Shown in pieces: positions 9,148 through 17,614 of a stretch of 64,000 bases of DNA; the stretch's first letter is position 1; each line of letters starts with the position of its first letter. The DNA comes from Scatosoma sp045533485 (GTDB taxonomy: Bacteria; Bacillota; Clostridia; Christensenellales; Borkfalkiaceae). A program made the position numbers and the translations under genes. The notes below the pieces were generated by a model that ran no database searches, was not told where the DNA came from, and worked only from the letters and a program-made list of their open reading frames with translations. The stretch lies in NCBI GenBank assembly GCA_045533485.1, contig JAZSHX010000044.1, forward strand, positions 1-64,000, in the 5' to 3' direction.

Positions 9148-9206
9148 AAAAACCGTCAAACTTTCGTAAAAAAGCGCAAAAAATGATGAAAAGCTTTTCT
9201 TTCGTG

Positions 9207-9235
9207 TTGACAAATACGTGAAAAATATATTATAA
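9207..9235 (+). promoter_or_regulatory. Promoter for the CBS-domain transporter gene
   Basis: TTGACA (9207-9212), 17-base spacer, TTATAA (9230-9235). The leader has a small AAGGG/CCCTT hairpin near 9246-9261. Confidence 0.75.
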
Positions 9236-9299
9236 TAATATATACAAGGGCGAAAACCCTTGAATTTATTTATTTTTTGGAGGATGAGAACAACATCTT

Positions 9300-10577
9300 A
9301 TGGAACCCCTTCCCCTATCTATCGCGATTGCGATATTGATTTTGCTGTCGGGCTTTTTTTCCGGCACGGAAACTGCGTATTCCTGCGCAAACAAAATGAA
9401 ACTGAAAAGTATGGTCACAAGCGGCAAAAAGCACGCACGTCAAGTGATGGACTTTGCCGACGACAAGTACGATAAGCTTGTAACGGCCATTCTCGTAGGC
9501 AACAACATCGTCAACATCACGGCTTCTGCGTTGGGTACGATTTTATTTAGTCAGCTGATTAAAGACCAAAGCTTGGCAACCACCGTATCGACGGCTGTAT
9601 TGACGGTTATCGTGTTGCTGGTAGGCGAAATCACGCCGAAATTTTTAGCAAGCGTATATCCTGAAAAAGTATGTTTTCTCGCATATCCCTTGCTGCAGCT
9701 TTTCTACTGGATTTTGATGCCCATTTGTAAAATCTTTGATTTTTACAAAAACGGGCTTAGAAAGGCGTTCAAATTAAAGAAGGAAGACACCGTCACCAAC
9801 GAAGAGCTTATGTCGCTTGTCGACGAAGCGGAAGAAGACGGTACGCTCAAAGAAGACGAATCGGAGCTCGTGCGTTCCGCGCTTGAATTTGACGATTTGA
9901 AGGTGGAAGATATCTTAGTTCCCCGCGTGGACGTAACGGCGGTGGACGTCGATTCCACGATGGACGAAATTTTAACGGTGTTCAAAAATACGGCGTTCTC
10001 GCGTTTGCCCGTATATCGCGACACCATTGATAACGTAATCGGCTTGATACACGAGCGCGAATTTTTCACCGGCTACTTAAACGGCGAAAAGAACGTGGAA
10101 AATCTGGTGCAAAACATTGTGTTTACCACCGAATACACCCGTATTTCTGCGCTTTTGAAAGAATTACAAAAAAATAAAATTCATATGGCGGCTGTTTCCG
10201 ACGAATACGGCGGTTTGGTCGGTATCGTTACCCTGGAAGACATTTTGGAAGAACTTGTCGGCGAGATTTGGGACGAACACGACAGAGAAGAAGTGCTCTT
10301 TGGCGAAATCAACGAAGGAGAATACTGGGTGGACGGTAAATGTCCCTTGGACGAATTTCTTGCGCTGTATGAGATGGAAGACGAAGACGAAAACTTTGAA
10401 TCCAACACTATGGGCGGTTGGGCAACCGAACAGTACGGCGGTATTCCGCCCGTAGGCGAAGTGTTGCGTTTTAAGAATGTGGAAATCAAAGTGGTAAAAG
10501 CCACCAAGCAAAAGGTGCTTAAAGTATTGTCGAAAATTACGCAAGAAACGGAAGACGGCGAAGAAGACGCCGAATAA
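9300..10577 (+). CDS. CNNM/CBS/CorC-domain membrane protein (hemolysin-C family)
   Basis: The 425-residue protein has an N-terminal CNNM/DUF21 membrane domain (SGFFSGTETAYS at residues 17-28; LVGEITPKFLA), then a CBS pair (from about 200, VPRVDVTAVD; HMAAVSDEYGGLVGIVT), then a C-terminal CorC_HlyC domain (PPVGEVLRFKNVEIKV). Family members export or sense Mg2+ or Co2+ and divalent ions. GGAGG lies 16 bases before the ATG, an unusually long spacing. The frame has a stop at 9285, so no earlier start is possible. Confidence 0.9.
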   Translation: MEPLPLSIAIAILILLSGFFSGTETAYSCANKMKLKSMVTSGKKHARQVMDFADDKYDKLVTAILVGNNIVNITASALGTILFSQLIKDQSLATTVSTAVLTVIVLLVGEITPKFLASVYPEKVCFLAYPLLQLFYWILMPICKIFDFYKNGLRKAFKLKKEDTVTNEELMSLVDEAEEDGTLKEDESELVRSALEFDDLKVEDILVPRVDVTAVDVDSTMDEILTVFKNTAFSRLPVYRDTIDNVIGLIHEREFFTGYLNGEKNVENLVQNIVFTTEYTRISALLKELQKNKIHMAAVSDEYGGLVGIVTLEDILEELVGEIWDEHDREEVLFGEINEGEYWVDGKCPLDEFLALYEMEDEDENFESNTMGGWATEQYGGIPPVGEVLRFKNVEIKVVKATKQKVLKVLSKITQETEDGEEDAE

Positions 10578-10612
10578 GTGCAAGCGTAGAGAGAATAAAA
10601 AGAGGTGCGTAT

Positions 10613-11626
10613 ATGGCAACGATTTTGGTAACGGGCGGATGCGGTTATATCGGTTCGCACACCGTTTTGGAACTTTTGAATAAAGATTATCAAGTGGTAG
10701 TCGTGGACAATTTCAGCAATTCCAGCTTTGAAGCGCTCAAACGCGTGCAGGAAATTACGGGGAAAAGCGTAACGTTTTATGAAGCGGATATTCGCGACGA
10801 AGAAAAAATGAGCGAAATTTTCGGCGCGCATAGCATTGATGCAGTGATCCATTTCGCGGCGTTCAAGGCAGTGGGCGAAAGCTGTAAAATGCCGCTTAAA
10901 TATTATGAGAATAATATCAGCGGTACGGTAGCGCTTTTAAAAGTGATGGAAAAACATAACGTGAAGAAAATCATTTTCTCTTCGTCGGCAACGGTATACG
11001 GCGATCCCGAACGCTTACCTTTGGACGAAACTTGCCGTTTGTCTACGACCAACCCGTACGGCAGCACCAAGCTCATGATGGAAAATATCATGCAGGATTT
11101 GTATAAAGCCGACGACGCTTGGAATATCATTTTGCTTCGCTATTTCAACCCCGTGGGCGCGCACGAAAGCGGCAGAATCGGGGAAGATCCCAAGGGTATT
11201 CCCAACAACTTAATGCCTTACGTGGCACAGGTGGCAAGCGGTAAATTGCAAAAAATCAACGTGTTTGGCAACGACTACGACACCCCCGACGGCACGGGCG
11301 TGCGCGATTATATCCACGTAGTGGATTTGGCGCTTGGACACGTGGCGGCGATTGAGCGTTGCGAACAATCGGGCGTGCATATTTACAATCTTGGCACGGG
11401 CGTTGGGTACAGCGTTTTGGATATGATACACGCATTTGAAAAGGCGTGCGGTAAAAAATTGCCTTATGAAATTTGCGCGCGCCGCCCCGGCGACATCGCG
11501 GCTTGCTACGCTTGCCCCGATAAAGCGAAAAAGGAGCTTGGTTGGCAGGCAAAGTTTGGCATTGAAGAAATGTGCGCGTCACAATGGAAATGGCAAAGCG
11601 GCAACCCTAAGGGCTACGAAGCGTAA
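10613..11626 (+). CDS. galE: UDP-glucose 4-epimerase
   Basis: The 337-residue short-chain dehydrogenase-type epimerase interconverts UDP-glucose and UDP-galactose. It has the NAD-binding GGCGYIGSHT near the N-terminus, catalytic YGSTK, HFAAFKAVGES and the PVGAHESGRIGEDP substrate loop, at full family length. AGAGGTG before the ATG at 10613 is a good ribosome site. It follows the CBS-domain gene by 35 bases. Confidence 0.97.
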   Translation: MATILVTGGCGYIGSHTVLELLNKDYQVVVVDNFSNSSFEALKRVQEITGKSVTFYEADIRDEEKMSEIFGAHSIDAVIHFAAFKAVGESCKMPLKYYENNISGTVALLKVMEKHNVKKIIFSSSATVYGDPERLPLDETCRLSTTNPYGSTKLMMENIMQDLYKADDAWNIILLRYFNPVGAHESGRIGEDPKGIPNNLMPYVAQVASGKLQKINVFGNDYDTPDGTGVRDYIHVVDLALGHVAAIERCEQSGVHIYNLGTGVGYSVLDMIHAFEKACGKKLPYEICARRPGDIAACYACPDKAKKELGWQAKFGIEEMCASQWKWQSGNPKGYEA

Positions 11627-11638
11627 TCCGCAAGCTTT

Positions 11639-12301
11639 ATGATTACACCCGATCAAATTATCCGTTCCAACCGTAAAACGATATCCGTGCAAGTCGATGC
11701 GTTCGGCACAGTCACGGTGCGTGCGCCTATGCGTTGCGGCGATGAACGGATTTTTGCGTTTTTACGGGATAAGGAGCGCTGGATTGTCCGTCAAAAACAA
11801 AAAACGGCAGGGGCAGGTATGCGTTTACCGCCCGAAAATTTAGACGGTTACAGCTTTTTATTGCTTGGAAAACAGTGCGCAGTACAAATAACGGACGATA
11901 AATTTATCCGCTTTGATAAGGAAAATAACCGTATATTTTTACCAAGCAAAAACGCAAAAGAAAAGCTGGTCAAATGGCTCAAAGAAAACGCACTCCGCAT
12001 TTTTACGCAGGCGGCAAGTGAGCGAGCAAAGCAAATGCAAACGCCCTTTCAAAGCGTTACAATCAGCAGTGCGAGAACGCGCTGGGGCGTGTGTACGGGC
12101 GATAACAAACTGCGCTTTTCCTTTCGCTTGCTGTATGCCGAAAAGAGCGTGATTGATTACGTAGTGGTACACGAGCTTGCGCACGTAAAATACAAGAACC
12201 ACGGCAAAGCGTTTTGGGCGGAAGTGGCGAAATACGTACCCGATTACAAGCAAAAACGCAAATGGCTCAAAGACCGCCCCTATTTGATGCAAATTTTTTA
12301 A
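11639..12301 (+). CDS. YgjP-type zinc metallopeptidase (M48-like)
   Basis: The 220-residue cytosolic protein has the gluzincin motif HELAHVKYKNHG at about residues 177-188 and the preceding RWGVCTGDNKLRFSFRL signature of the YgjP/DUF45 family. The start 12 bases after galE has no ribosome site, so translation is probably coupled to galE. The physiological substrate of this family is not established. The coding sequence contains one copy of the GGGGCAGGTA repeat (11810-11819). Confidence 0.85.
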   Translation: MITPDQIIRSNRKTISVQVDAFGTVTVRAPMRCGDERIFAFLRDKERWIVRQKQKTAGAGMRLPPENLDGYSFLLLGKQCAVQITDDKFIRFDKENNRIFLPSKNAKEKLVKWLKENALRIFTQAASERAKQMQTPFQSVTISSARTRWGVCTGDNKLRFSFRLLYAEKSVIDYVVVHELAHVKYKNHGKAFWAEVAKYVPDYKQKRKWLKDRPYLMQIF

Positions 12302-12385
12302 GCAGGCGCACGCGCGCGTGTTTAGGCGAAGCGAAAAATAGGTATATAATAAGTAGAAAACCAAAGGACGAAAAATAAAAATCGT

Positions 12386-13108
12386 ATGTTAGAACTCAAA
12401 AACGTAAGCTATAAAGTACAAACGGAAACGGGCGAAGACAAGTATATTTTGCAGGATATCAACTTGACCTTGGACGAGCGTTTCGTTGCGTTTACCGGCC
12501 CGAACGGCGGCGGTAAATCCACGCTTGCGAAGGTGATCGCAGGTATTATAACGCCCACGTCGGGAAAAATTTATTTAGACGGGGAAGATATCACCGCGCT
12601 GTCCGTGATGGAACGCGCGCAAAAGGGTGTTTCCTACGCTTTCCAACAGCCCGTTCGCTTTAAGGGCTTGACCGTGCGCGATTTAATCAACATCGCGGCA
12701 GGAAAAACCTTGAAGGTGTCCGACGCTTGCGCGTATTTATCGGAAGTGGGTATGTGCGCAAGAGATTATATCGACCGCGAAGTGAACGCGTCGCTTTCGG
12801 GCGGAGAATTAAAACGCATTGAAATTGCCACCATCTTGGCGCGCGGCACCAAGCTTTCCGTTTTTGACGAACCGGAAGCAGGGATAGATTTATGGAGCTT
12901 TGGCAACCTAATCAAGGTATTTGAAAAAATGCACGAAAAAACGCAGGGTAACATTTTGATTATTTCCCACCAAGAACGCATTTTGAACATCGCCGACCGC
13001 ATCGTCGTGATTGCCGACGGACGCATTCGTGAACAAGGCGAAAGACAAAACGTATTGCCTAAACTTTTGGCGGCGGAAACGTGTAAAATTTTGATGGACA
13101 AGCTGTAA
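12386..13108 (+). CDS. sufC: Fe-S cluster assembly ATPase SufC
   Basis: This 240-residue ABC-type ATPase powers SufB-based iron-sulfur assembly. Walker A is GPNGGGKST, the signature is LSGGELKR, and Walker B is KLSVFDEPEAGID, with the switch histidine in IISHQER. EAGID rather than SALD is typical of SufC. AAAGGACG lies 17 bases before the ATG, so the start is not strongly marked. It is followed by a single SufB-type gene, forming a two-gene minimal system. Neither a cysteine desulfurase nor a SufU gene is nearby. Confidence 0.92.
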   Translation: MLELKNVSYKVQTETGEDKYILQDINLTLDERFVAFTGPNGGGKSTLAKVIAGIITPTSGKIYLDGEDITALSVMERAQKGVSYAFQQPVRFKGLTVRDLINIAAGKTLKVSDACAYLSEVGMCARDYIDREVNASLSGGELKRIEIATILARGTKLSVFDEPEAGIDLWSFGNLIKVFEKMHEKTQGNILIISHQERILNIADRIVVIADGRIREQGERQNVLPKLLAAETCKILMDKL

Positions 13109-13152
13109 GGTGAAGGGCAGGTACGCAATCAACGTAAGGAATTAAGAAAAAT

Positions 13153-14079
13153 ATGGACGCAATAGAAAAGGATTTACTCTTACAAATAGCCGATTTGCAC
13201 GGTGTACCCGAAGGCGCGTATAACATTCGCGGCAACGGACAATCGCTTGGCCGAAACACCACGGCGAATATCGATATCGTGACCAAAACGGACGGCAAAC
13301 AGGGCATCGATATTTATATCAAGCCGAACACCAAAAACGAAAGTATGCACATCCCCGTTATCATCAGCAAGGCGGGCTTGCAGGAAATGGTGTACAACGA
13401 TTTTTATATCGGTGAAAATGCCGACGTGGTGATTGTCGCAGGTTGCGGTATACACAACTGCGGCGGCAAGGAAGTCGTTTCCCGTCACGACGGTGTGCAC
13501 ACCTTTTACGTGGGCAAAAACGCCAAGGTCAAGTATGTGGAAAAGCACTACGGCACGGGCGACGGCAACGGACAAAATATGATGAACCCCGAAACGGTGG
13601 TGTTTTTGGAAGAAGGCGCGCATATGGAAATGCAAAGCACGCAAATCAAGGGCATTGACAGCACCAAGCGCGTCACCAAAGCTACGCTCAAAGACGGCGC
13701 GCAGTTTATCGTCAAGGAAAAACTGTATACGCACGGCAAGCAAACGGCGGACACCGATTTTATCGTGGAGATGGACGGGGAAGGCTGTAGAGCAGACGTA
13801 ATGTCCCGTTCGGTAGCGGCGGACGAGTCGGTGCAACGCTTCGTTTCCACTATGAACGGCAACGCGCCTTGCTACGGGCATACCGAATGCGACGCCATCA
13901 TTATGGACAAAGCGCGCGTAACGGCAGCACCGTGCTTGGCGGCAAACCATGTCGATGCGGAGCTTATCCACGAAGCGGCGATCGGGAAAATCGCAGGTGA
14001 ACAGCTTACGAAGCTGATGACCTTGGGCTTAACTGAACAACAAGCGGAAGAACAAATCCTGAAAGGATTTTTGCAATAA
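13153..14079 (+). CDS. sufB: SufB/SufD-type Fe-S scaffold (minimal system)
   Basis: At 308 residues this is far shorter than classical SufB (about 470). It keeps the beta-helix core (VIVAGCGIHNCGGKEV, VKYVEKHYGTGDGNGQNMMNP) and the conserved C-terminal core APCLAANHVDAELIHEAAIGKI with the SufC-binding tail GLTEQQAEEQILKGFL. Cysteines in GCGIHNCGG and in NAPCYGHTECD may hold a cluster or sulfur. Paired only with sufC, it fits the ancestral SufCB-only (SMS-like) machinery described for anaerobes and archaea. The 44-base gap from sufC holds a GGCAGGTACGCAATCAAC repeat copy. Confidence 0.9.
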   Translation: MDAIEKDLLLQIADLHGVPEGAYNIRGNGQSLGRNTTANIDIVTKTDGKQGIDIYIKPNTKNESMHIPVIISKAGLQEMVYNDFYIGENADVVIVAGCGIHNCGGKEVVSRHDGVHTFYVGKNAKVKYVEKHYGTGDGNGQNMMNPETVVFLEEGAHMEMQSTQIKGIDSTKRVTKATLKDGAQFIVKEKLYTHGKQTADTDFIVEMDGEGCRADVMSRSVAADESVQRFVSTMNGNAPCYGHTECDAIIMDKARVTAAPCLAANHVDAELIHEAAIGKIAGEQLTKLMTLGLTEQQAEEQILKGFLQ

Positions 14080-14105
14080 AACGATAAATAACGGAGAAAA
14101 AGATT

Positions 14106-15482
14106 ATGAGTGAACTTGCTTACAAAAGAACCAACGTATACGAAGTAGCCGATGAAAAACGCATGCAAGAAATGTTTGATTATGCGGAAGGCTACAAAAC
14201 CTTTTTAGACGAAAGCAAAACCGAACGCGAAGCGTGCGCATACGCAAAAGCGGCGGCGATTGCACACGGCTACAAGCCCTTTGCCTTTGACAGAAAGCTC
14301 AAAGCGGGCGACAAGGTGTTTTACGACAACCGCGGCAAAAACTTGTATTTGATCAAGGTGGGCAGCGAAGACGTATTGAAAAACGGCGTGCGCATCATCG
14401 CGTCGCACATCGACAGCCCCCGTTTGGATTTGAAGCAAGTGCCTTTGTACGAAGCGGACGATATCGCTTTTGCAAAAACGCATTATTACGGCGGCGTTCG
14501 TAAATATCAATGGACGGCAGTGCCCCTTGCTTTGCACGGCGCGGTAGTGCTTTCCGGCGGCGACGTAATTAACGTGAAAATCGGCGAAGACGACAGCGAT
14601 CCCGTGTTCTATATCAGCGATTTGTTGCCGCATTTGGCGGCGCAACAAAGCGCGAAAAAGCTCAGCGAAGGCATTACGGGTGAAGATTTGAACATTTGGC
14701 TTGGGAACGTACCTTATAAAATGGGCGATAACGACAAGGACAAAACGGTCAAGGAAAACCTTTTGCACATTTTGCACGAAAAATACGGTATCAAGGAAGA
14801 AGATTTCTTAACGGCAGAGCTTTCCGCAGTGCCCAACTACAAAGCGCGCGATATCGGCTTCGACCGCGGTCTTATCGGTGCGTACGGCCACGACGACAGA
14901 GTGTGCGCATACCCTTCCTACACCGCGCTTTTCGACGAAGAGAACTCCACGCGCACGGTAATGGTAGCGCTTGCGGATAAGGAAGAAATCGGCAGCGAAG
15001 GCACGACGGGTATGCAAAGCGCCGTGTTTAAGGATTTGCTGGACGCGATTGCCGATTGCTTCGGCGTTTCGTCGGCGGCGCTTCGCGCAAACGCGAAATG
15101 CTTATCCGCGGACGTTAGCGCAGGCTACGATCCCAACTTCAAAAGCGTGAGCGAACCTTTAAACAGTACGTATATCTCCCACGGCGCGGCAATCACCAAA
15201 TTTACCGGTTCGCGCGGTAAGGCAGGTTCTAACGACGCGGACGCAGAATATATCGGCTATATTAGAAAACTGTTTGCAGATAACGGCGTAATTTGGCAAA
15301 CGGGCGAAATGGGTAAAGTGGACGCAGGCGGCGGCGGTACGGTTGCCAAATACGTGGCAAGCTTGAACATCGACACGGTGGATATCGGTGTGCCTGTCAT
15401 TTCCATGCACTCCCCGTTTGAGCTTATCTCCAAAGCAGACTTGTATCAAGCGTATCTTGCGTTTAGAGCATTCATCAAATAA
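14106..15482 (+). CDS. M18 family aminopeptidase
   Basis: The 458-residue cytosolic zinc aminopeptidase shows the M18 metal-site segments SHIDSPRLDLKQ, GAYGHDDRVCAYPS, DKEEIGSEGTTGMQS and the C-terminal VISMHSPFELI. It releases N-terminal residues (often acidic or hydrophobic) from peptides. GGAG and a 26-base gap link it to sufB. A second M18 enzyme lies convergently downstream. Confidence 0.95.
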   Translation: MSELAYKRTNVYEVADEKRMQEMFDYAEGYKTFLDESKTEREACAYAKAAAIAHGYKPFAFDRKLKAGDKVFYDNRGKNLYLIKVGSEDVLKNGVRIIASHIDSPRLDLKQVPLYEADDIAFAKTHYYGGVRKYQWTAVPLALHGAVVLSGGDVINVKIGEDDSDPVFYISDLLPHLAAQQSAKKLSEGITGEDLNIWLGNVPYKMGDNDKDKTVKENLLHILHEKYGIKEEDFLTAELSAVPNYKARDIGFDRGLIGAYGHDDRVCAYPSYTALFDEENSTRTVMVALADKEEIGSEGTTGMQSAVFKDLLDAIADCFGVSSAALRANAKCLSADVSAGYDPNFKSVSEPLNSTYISHGAAITKFTGSRGKAGSNDADAEYIGYIRKLFADNGVIWQTGEMGKVDAGGGGTVAKYVASLNIDTVDIGVPVISMHSPFELISKADLYQAYLAFRAFIK

Positions 15483-15518
15483 GCAAAAGCATAGGGGCAG
15501 GTACGAAACGAACGACAA

Positions 15519-15548
15519 AAAAAGCTTTCTCACAAGAGAAAGCTTTTT
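15519..15548. terminator. Bidirectional terminator between two M18 genes
   Basis: AAAAAGCTTTCTC (15519-15531), loop ACAA, then GAGAAAGCTTTTT. A-rich and T-rich flanks let it serve both convergent genes. Confidence 0.9.
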
Positions 15549-15587
15549 ATTTATTTTTGGCTGTGTCACAGCCTTATTTTTAAGCGA

Positions 15588-16871
15588 TTATCGAACCGAC
15601 CAGCCGTCGTTTTCCGTTATAATTTCCGTGGAGAAGAACGCCGTAAGCCCGTTGACAAGCTCCGTATAATCGGTTAACACCAAGCTCTCCGTTGCAGAGT
15701 GCATAGCAAGTTGAGCTAAGCCGATATCCGCCCCCAAAACGCCCATGCGCGTTAAGGCGATTTTACCAAGCGTGCTGCCGCTTCTCACGTCGCTGCGATT
15801 AAAGAACGTTTGGTGGGTAACGCCTGCGTTATCAAAAATCGTTTTTACAATCGCTTCCGCAATACTTTCCGTTACGTAACTGCCGTTTGCGTGCGACTTA
15901 ATCACTACGCCGCCGCCCAGCAAGGTTTTGTTGGTAACGTCGCTTTTTTCGGGGTGGTTGGGATGTAAAGCGTGCGCATTATCGACGGAAAGCAGGAAGG
16001 ACGATGCGAGCGCCTTATAAAATTCGTTTTCGTCGAAATGGAACGCGTAACCGATGCGCTTTAACACGTTTTCCATAAAATCGCCGCCTGCGCCTTGCGC
16101 GGTGGAACTGCCGATTTCTTCGTGATTAAACAGTGCCGCCATACAAATTCCATCGCTGTCCGCTTTGTTTATAAGTGCTTCCAAGCTTGCGCAAACGCTG
16201 GTCAAATTGTCTAATCGGGGCGACGCTAAAAATTCATTGTTTACCCCAAACGTATAGGGCATGTCCGCGTTGACGACAAAAAGGTCGTAAGAAAGTACGC
16301 TTTCGTCGCCAACGATTTCTTGCAACCATTTCTCTTCGCCGCCGCGCAAGGAAAGCAAGGGCAATAAATCCACCTGCGCATTGACGGCAAACCCGTCGTT
16401 TACATTGCGGTTTTGGTGCACTGCCACGGACGGAATGGTTAAAACAAACGGCGACGTAACCGTTTTGCAAATGATTTTATTTTCCTGTTTGCAAACCACG
16501 CGTCCTGCAATACGCAAGGGGCGGTCAAAGAAGGAATACCAAATGCCGCCGCCGTACGTTTCCACGTTTAAGGACACGCAATTTTCCGTGTATTTTAAGG
16601 GGTTGGCTTTTAACTTTAAGCAGGGGGAATCCAAATGCGATGCGGCAATCTTGAAAGTAAATGCATCCAAATTGCCAACGGTAAACGCCAACAGGCAACC
16701 GCCGCGTTCTACGAAATATTTACCGCCGATTTGCAATTCAAAATCTTCCGTTTCCTGCAAGGGCAAAAAATTGTTTTGCGACAAAAGCGCCTTTGCTTGG
16801 TCGACGGCGTGATAGGCGGAAAAAGCGTTTTGTAAAAAGGGAAATAAAACCTTGGAAGTTGTATCGTTCAT
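15588..16871 (-). CDS. M18 family aminopeptidase (second paralogue)
   Basis: The 427-residue protein shows M18 motifs AASHLDSPCLKLK, SPRLDNLTSVCA, FNHEEIGSSTAQGAGG and QLAMHSATE. Start 16871 (MNDTTSKV) is chosen because GGAG lies 8 bases upstream; a longer reading would include the promoter. It is more like the ApeB branch than the neighbouring enzyme, so the two probably differ in substrate. Expressed from its own promoter at 16909-16937. Confidence 0.93.
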   Translation of the reverse strand: MNDTTSKVLFPFLQNAFSAYHAVDQAKALLSQNNFLPLQETEDFELQIGGKYFVERGGCLLAFTVGNLDAFTFKIAASHLDSPCLKLKANPLKYTENCVSLNVETYGGGIWYSFFDRPLRIAGRVVCKQENKIICKTVTSPFVLTIPSVAVHQNRNVNDGFAVNAQVDLLPLLSLRGGEEKWLQEIVGDESVLSYDLFVVNADMPYTFGVNNEFLASPRLDNLTSVCASLEALINKADSDGICMAALFNHEEIGSSTAQGAGGDFMENVLKRIGYAFHFDENEFYKALASSFLLSVDNAHALHPNHPEKSDVTNKTLLGGGVVIKSHANGSYVTESIAEAIVKTIFDNAGVTHQTFFNRSDVRSGSTLGKIALTRMGVLGADIGLAQLAMHSATESLVLTDYTELVNGLTAFFSTEIITENDGWSVR

Positions 16872-16908
16872 AGCTTGCGCTCCTTGTAAAAGCTCGTTGT
16901 TTTTATCT

Positions 16909-16937
16909 ATTGTATCATTTTTTTTGTCGTTTGACAA
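16909..16937 (-). promoter_or_regulatory. Promoter of the second M18 gene
   Basis: On the minus strand TTGTCA (16932-16937), 17-base spacer, TACAAT (16909-16914). Confidence 0.75.
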
Positions 16938-17006
16938 GTCTTTCCCGTAAAAAAGCAAAAAAATCCGCTTTACAGTGTGGGTAGATAAGAAAAAATATGC
17001 AAGAAA

Positions 17007-17046
17007 TTGTAAATTTCTTTACAAAATATTGTAAAATACTTGACAA
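17007..17046 (+). promoter_or_regulatory. Tandem operator sites for the MarR regulator
   Basis: TTGTAAA/TTTACAA at 17007-17024 is a perfect inverted repeat with a 4-base centre. A second symmetric site, TTGTAAAATACTTGACAA (17029-17046), overlaps the -35 box. The size and symmetry fit MarR dimers, suggesting autorepression of the regulator and exporter. Confidence 0.6.
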
Positions 17047-17067
17047 TTTTCTAAAATTATATATACT
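17040..17067 (+). promoter_or_regulatory. Promoter of the marR-ABC exporter operon
   Basis: TTGACA (17040-17045), 16-base spacer, TATACT (17062-17067). Confidence 0.75.
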
Positions 17068-17108
17068 ATATAATTGTTAGGAGTAAACATAAGGAGAATT
17101 TGCTAGAT

Positions 17109-17603
17109 ATGGAAAACACACAAAGCATGGAAAAAGTAAATAAAAGCAAGCATTTATCGCAAATATTTCAAATGCTACGAAAACGCGACGAAATTTTTGT
17201 GATGGAGAAAAAGGGACGTTTTAACAAAACGGAGCTGCGCTTATTAAACGAAGTGGCGACGGCGCAAAAATTAGGCAACCCCATTATTTCCACACAGCTC
17301 GCTACACGCCTTGGCGTTACGCGTTCGGCGGTGTCGCAAATTGTCAACCGCTTGGAAGAACAAGGGGTGCTTCGCAGAGTGGCAGCGCAGGACGATAAGA
17401 AAATTGCGTACGTGGAGATAGACGAAAAGATTGTAGAAATTTACAAAAATGAAATTGAAAAGAGCCATACTATCATAGAAGAAATCGTAAAAGAGTTCGG
17501 CGAAAAGAAGTTTGAACAGTTGAGCGCGTTATACGGCGAATTTATGGACCTTATGTCGCAGTACGTGGCGAAGATTAAAAAAAGTTGTAAATGTAAGCAA
17601 TAA
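17109..17603 (+). CDS. MarR family transcriptional regulator
   Basis: The 164-residue winged-helix protein has helix-turn-helix STQLATRLGVTRSAVSQIVN and the wing DDKKIAYVEID, with a dimerising helical C-terminus ending in CKCK. ATG 17109 lies 12 bases after AAGGAG; a TTG at 17100 is too close to it. It precedes the ABC exporter by 11 bases and very probably represses that operon through the inverted repeats at 17007-17046. The ligand is unknown. Confidence 0.88.
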   Translation: MENTQSMEKVNKSKHLSQIFQMLRKRDEIFVMEKKGRFNKTELRLLNEVATAQKLGNPIISTQLATRLGVTRSAVSQIVNRLEEQGVLRRVAAQDDKKIAYVEIDEKIVEIYKNEIEKSHTIIEEIVKEFGEKKFEQLSALYGEFMDLMSQYVAKIKKSCKCKQ

Positions 17604-17614
17604 GGAGAAAAGAT

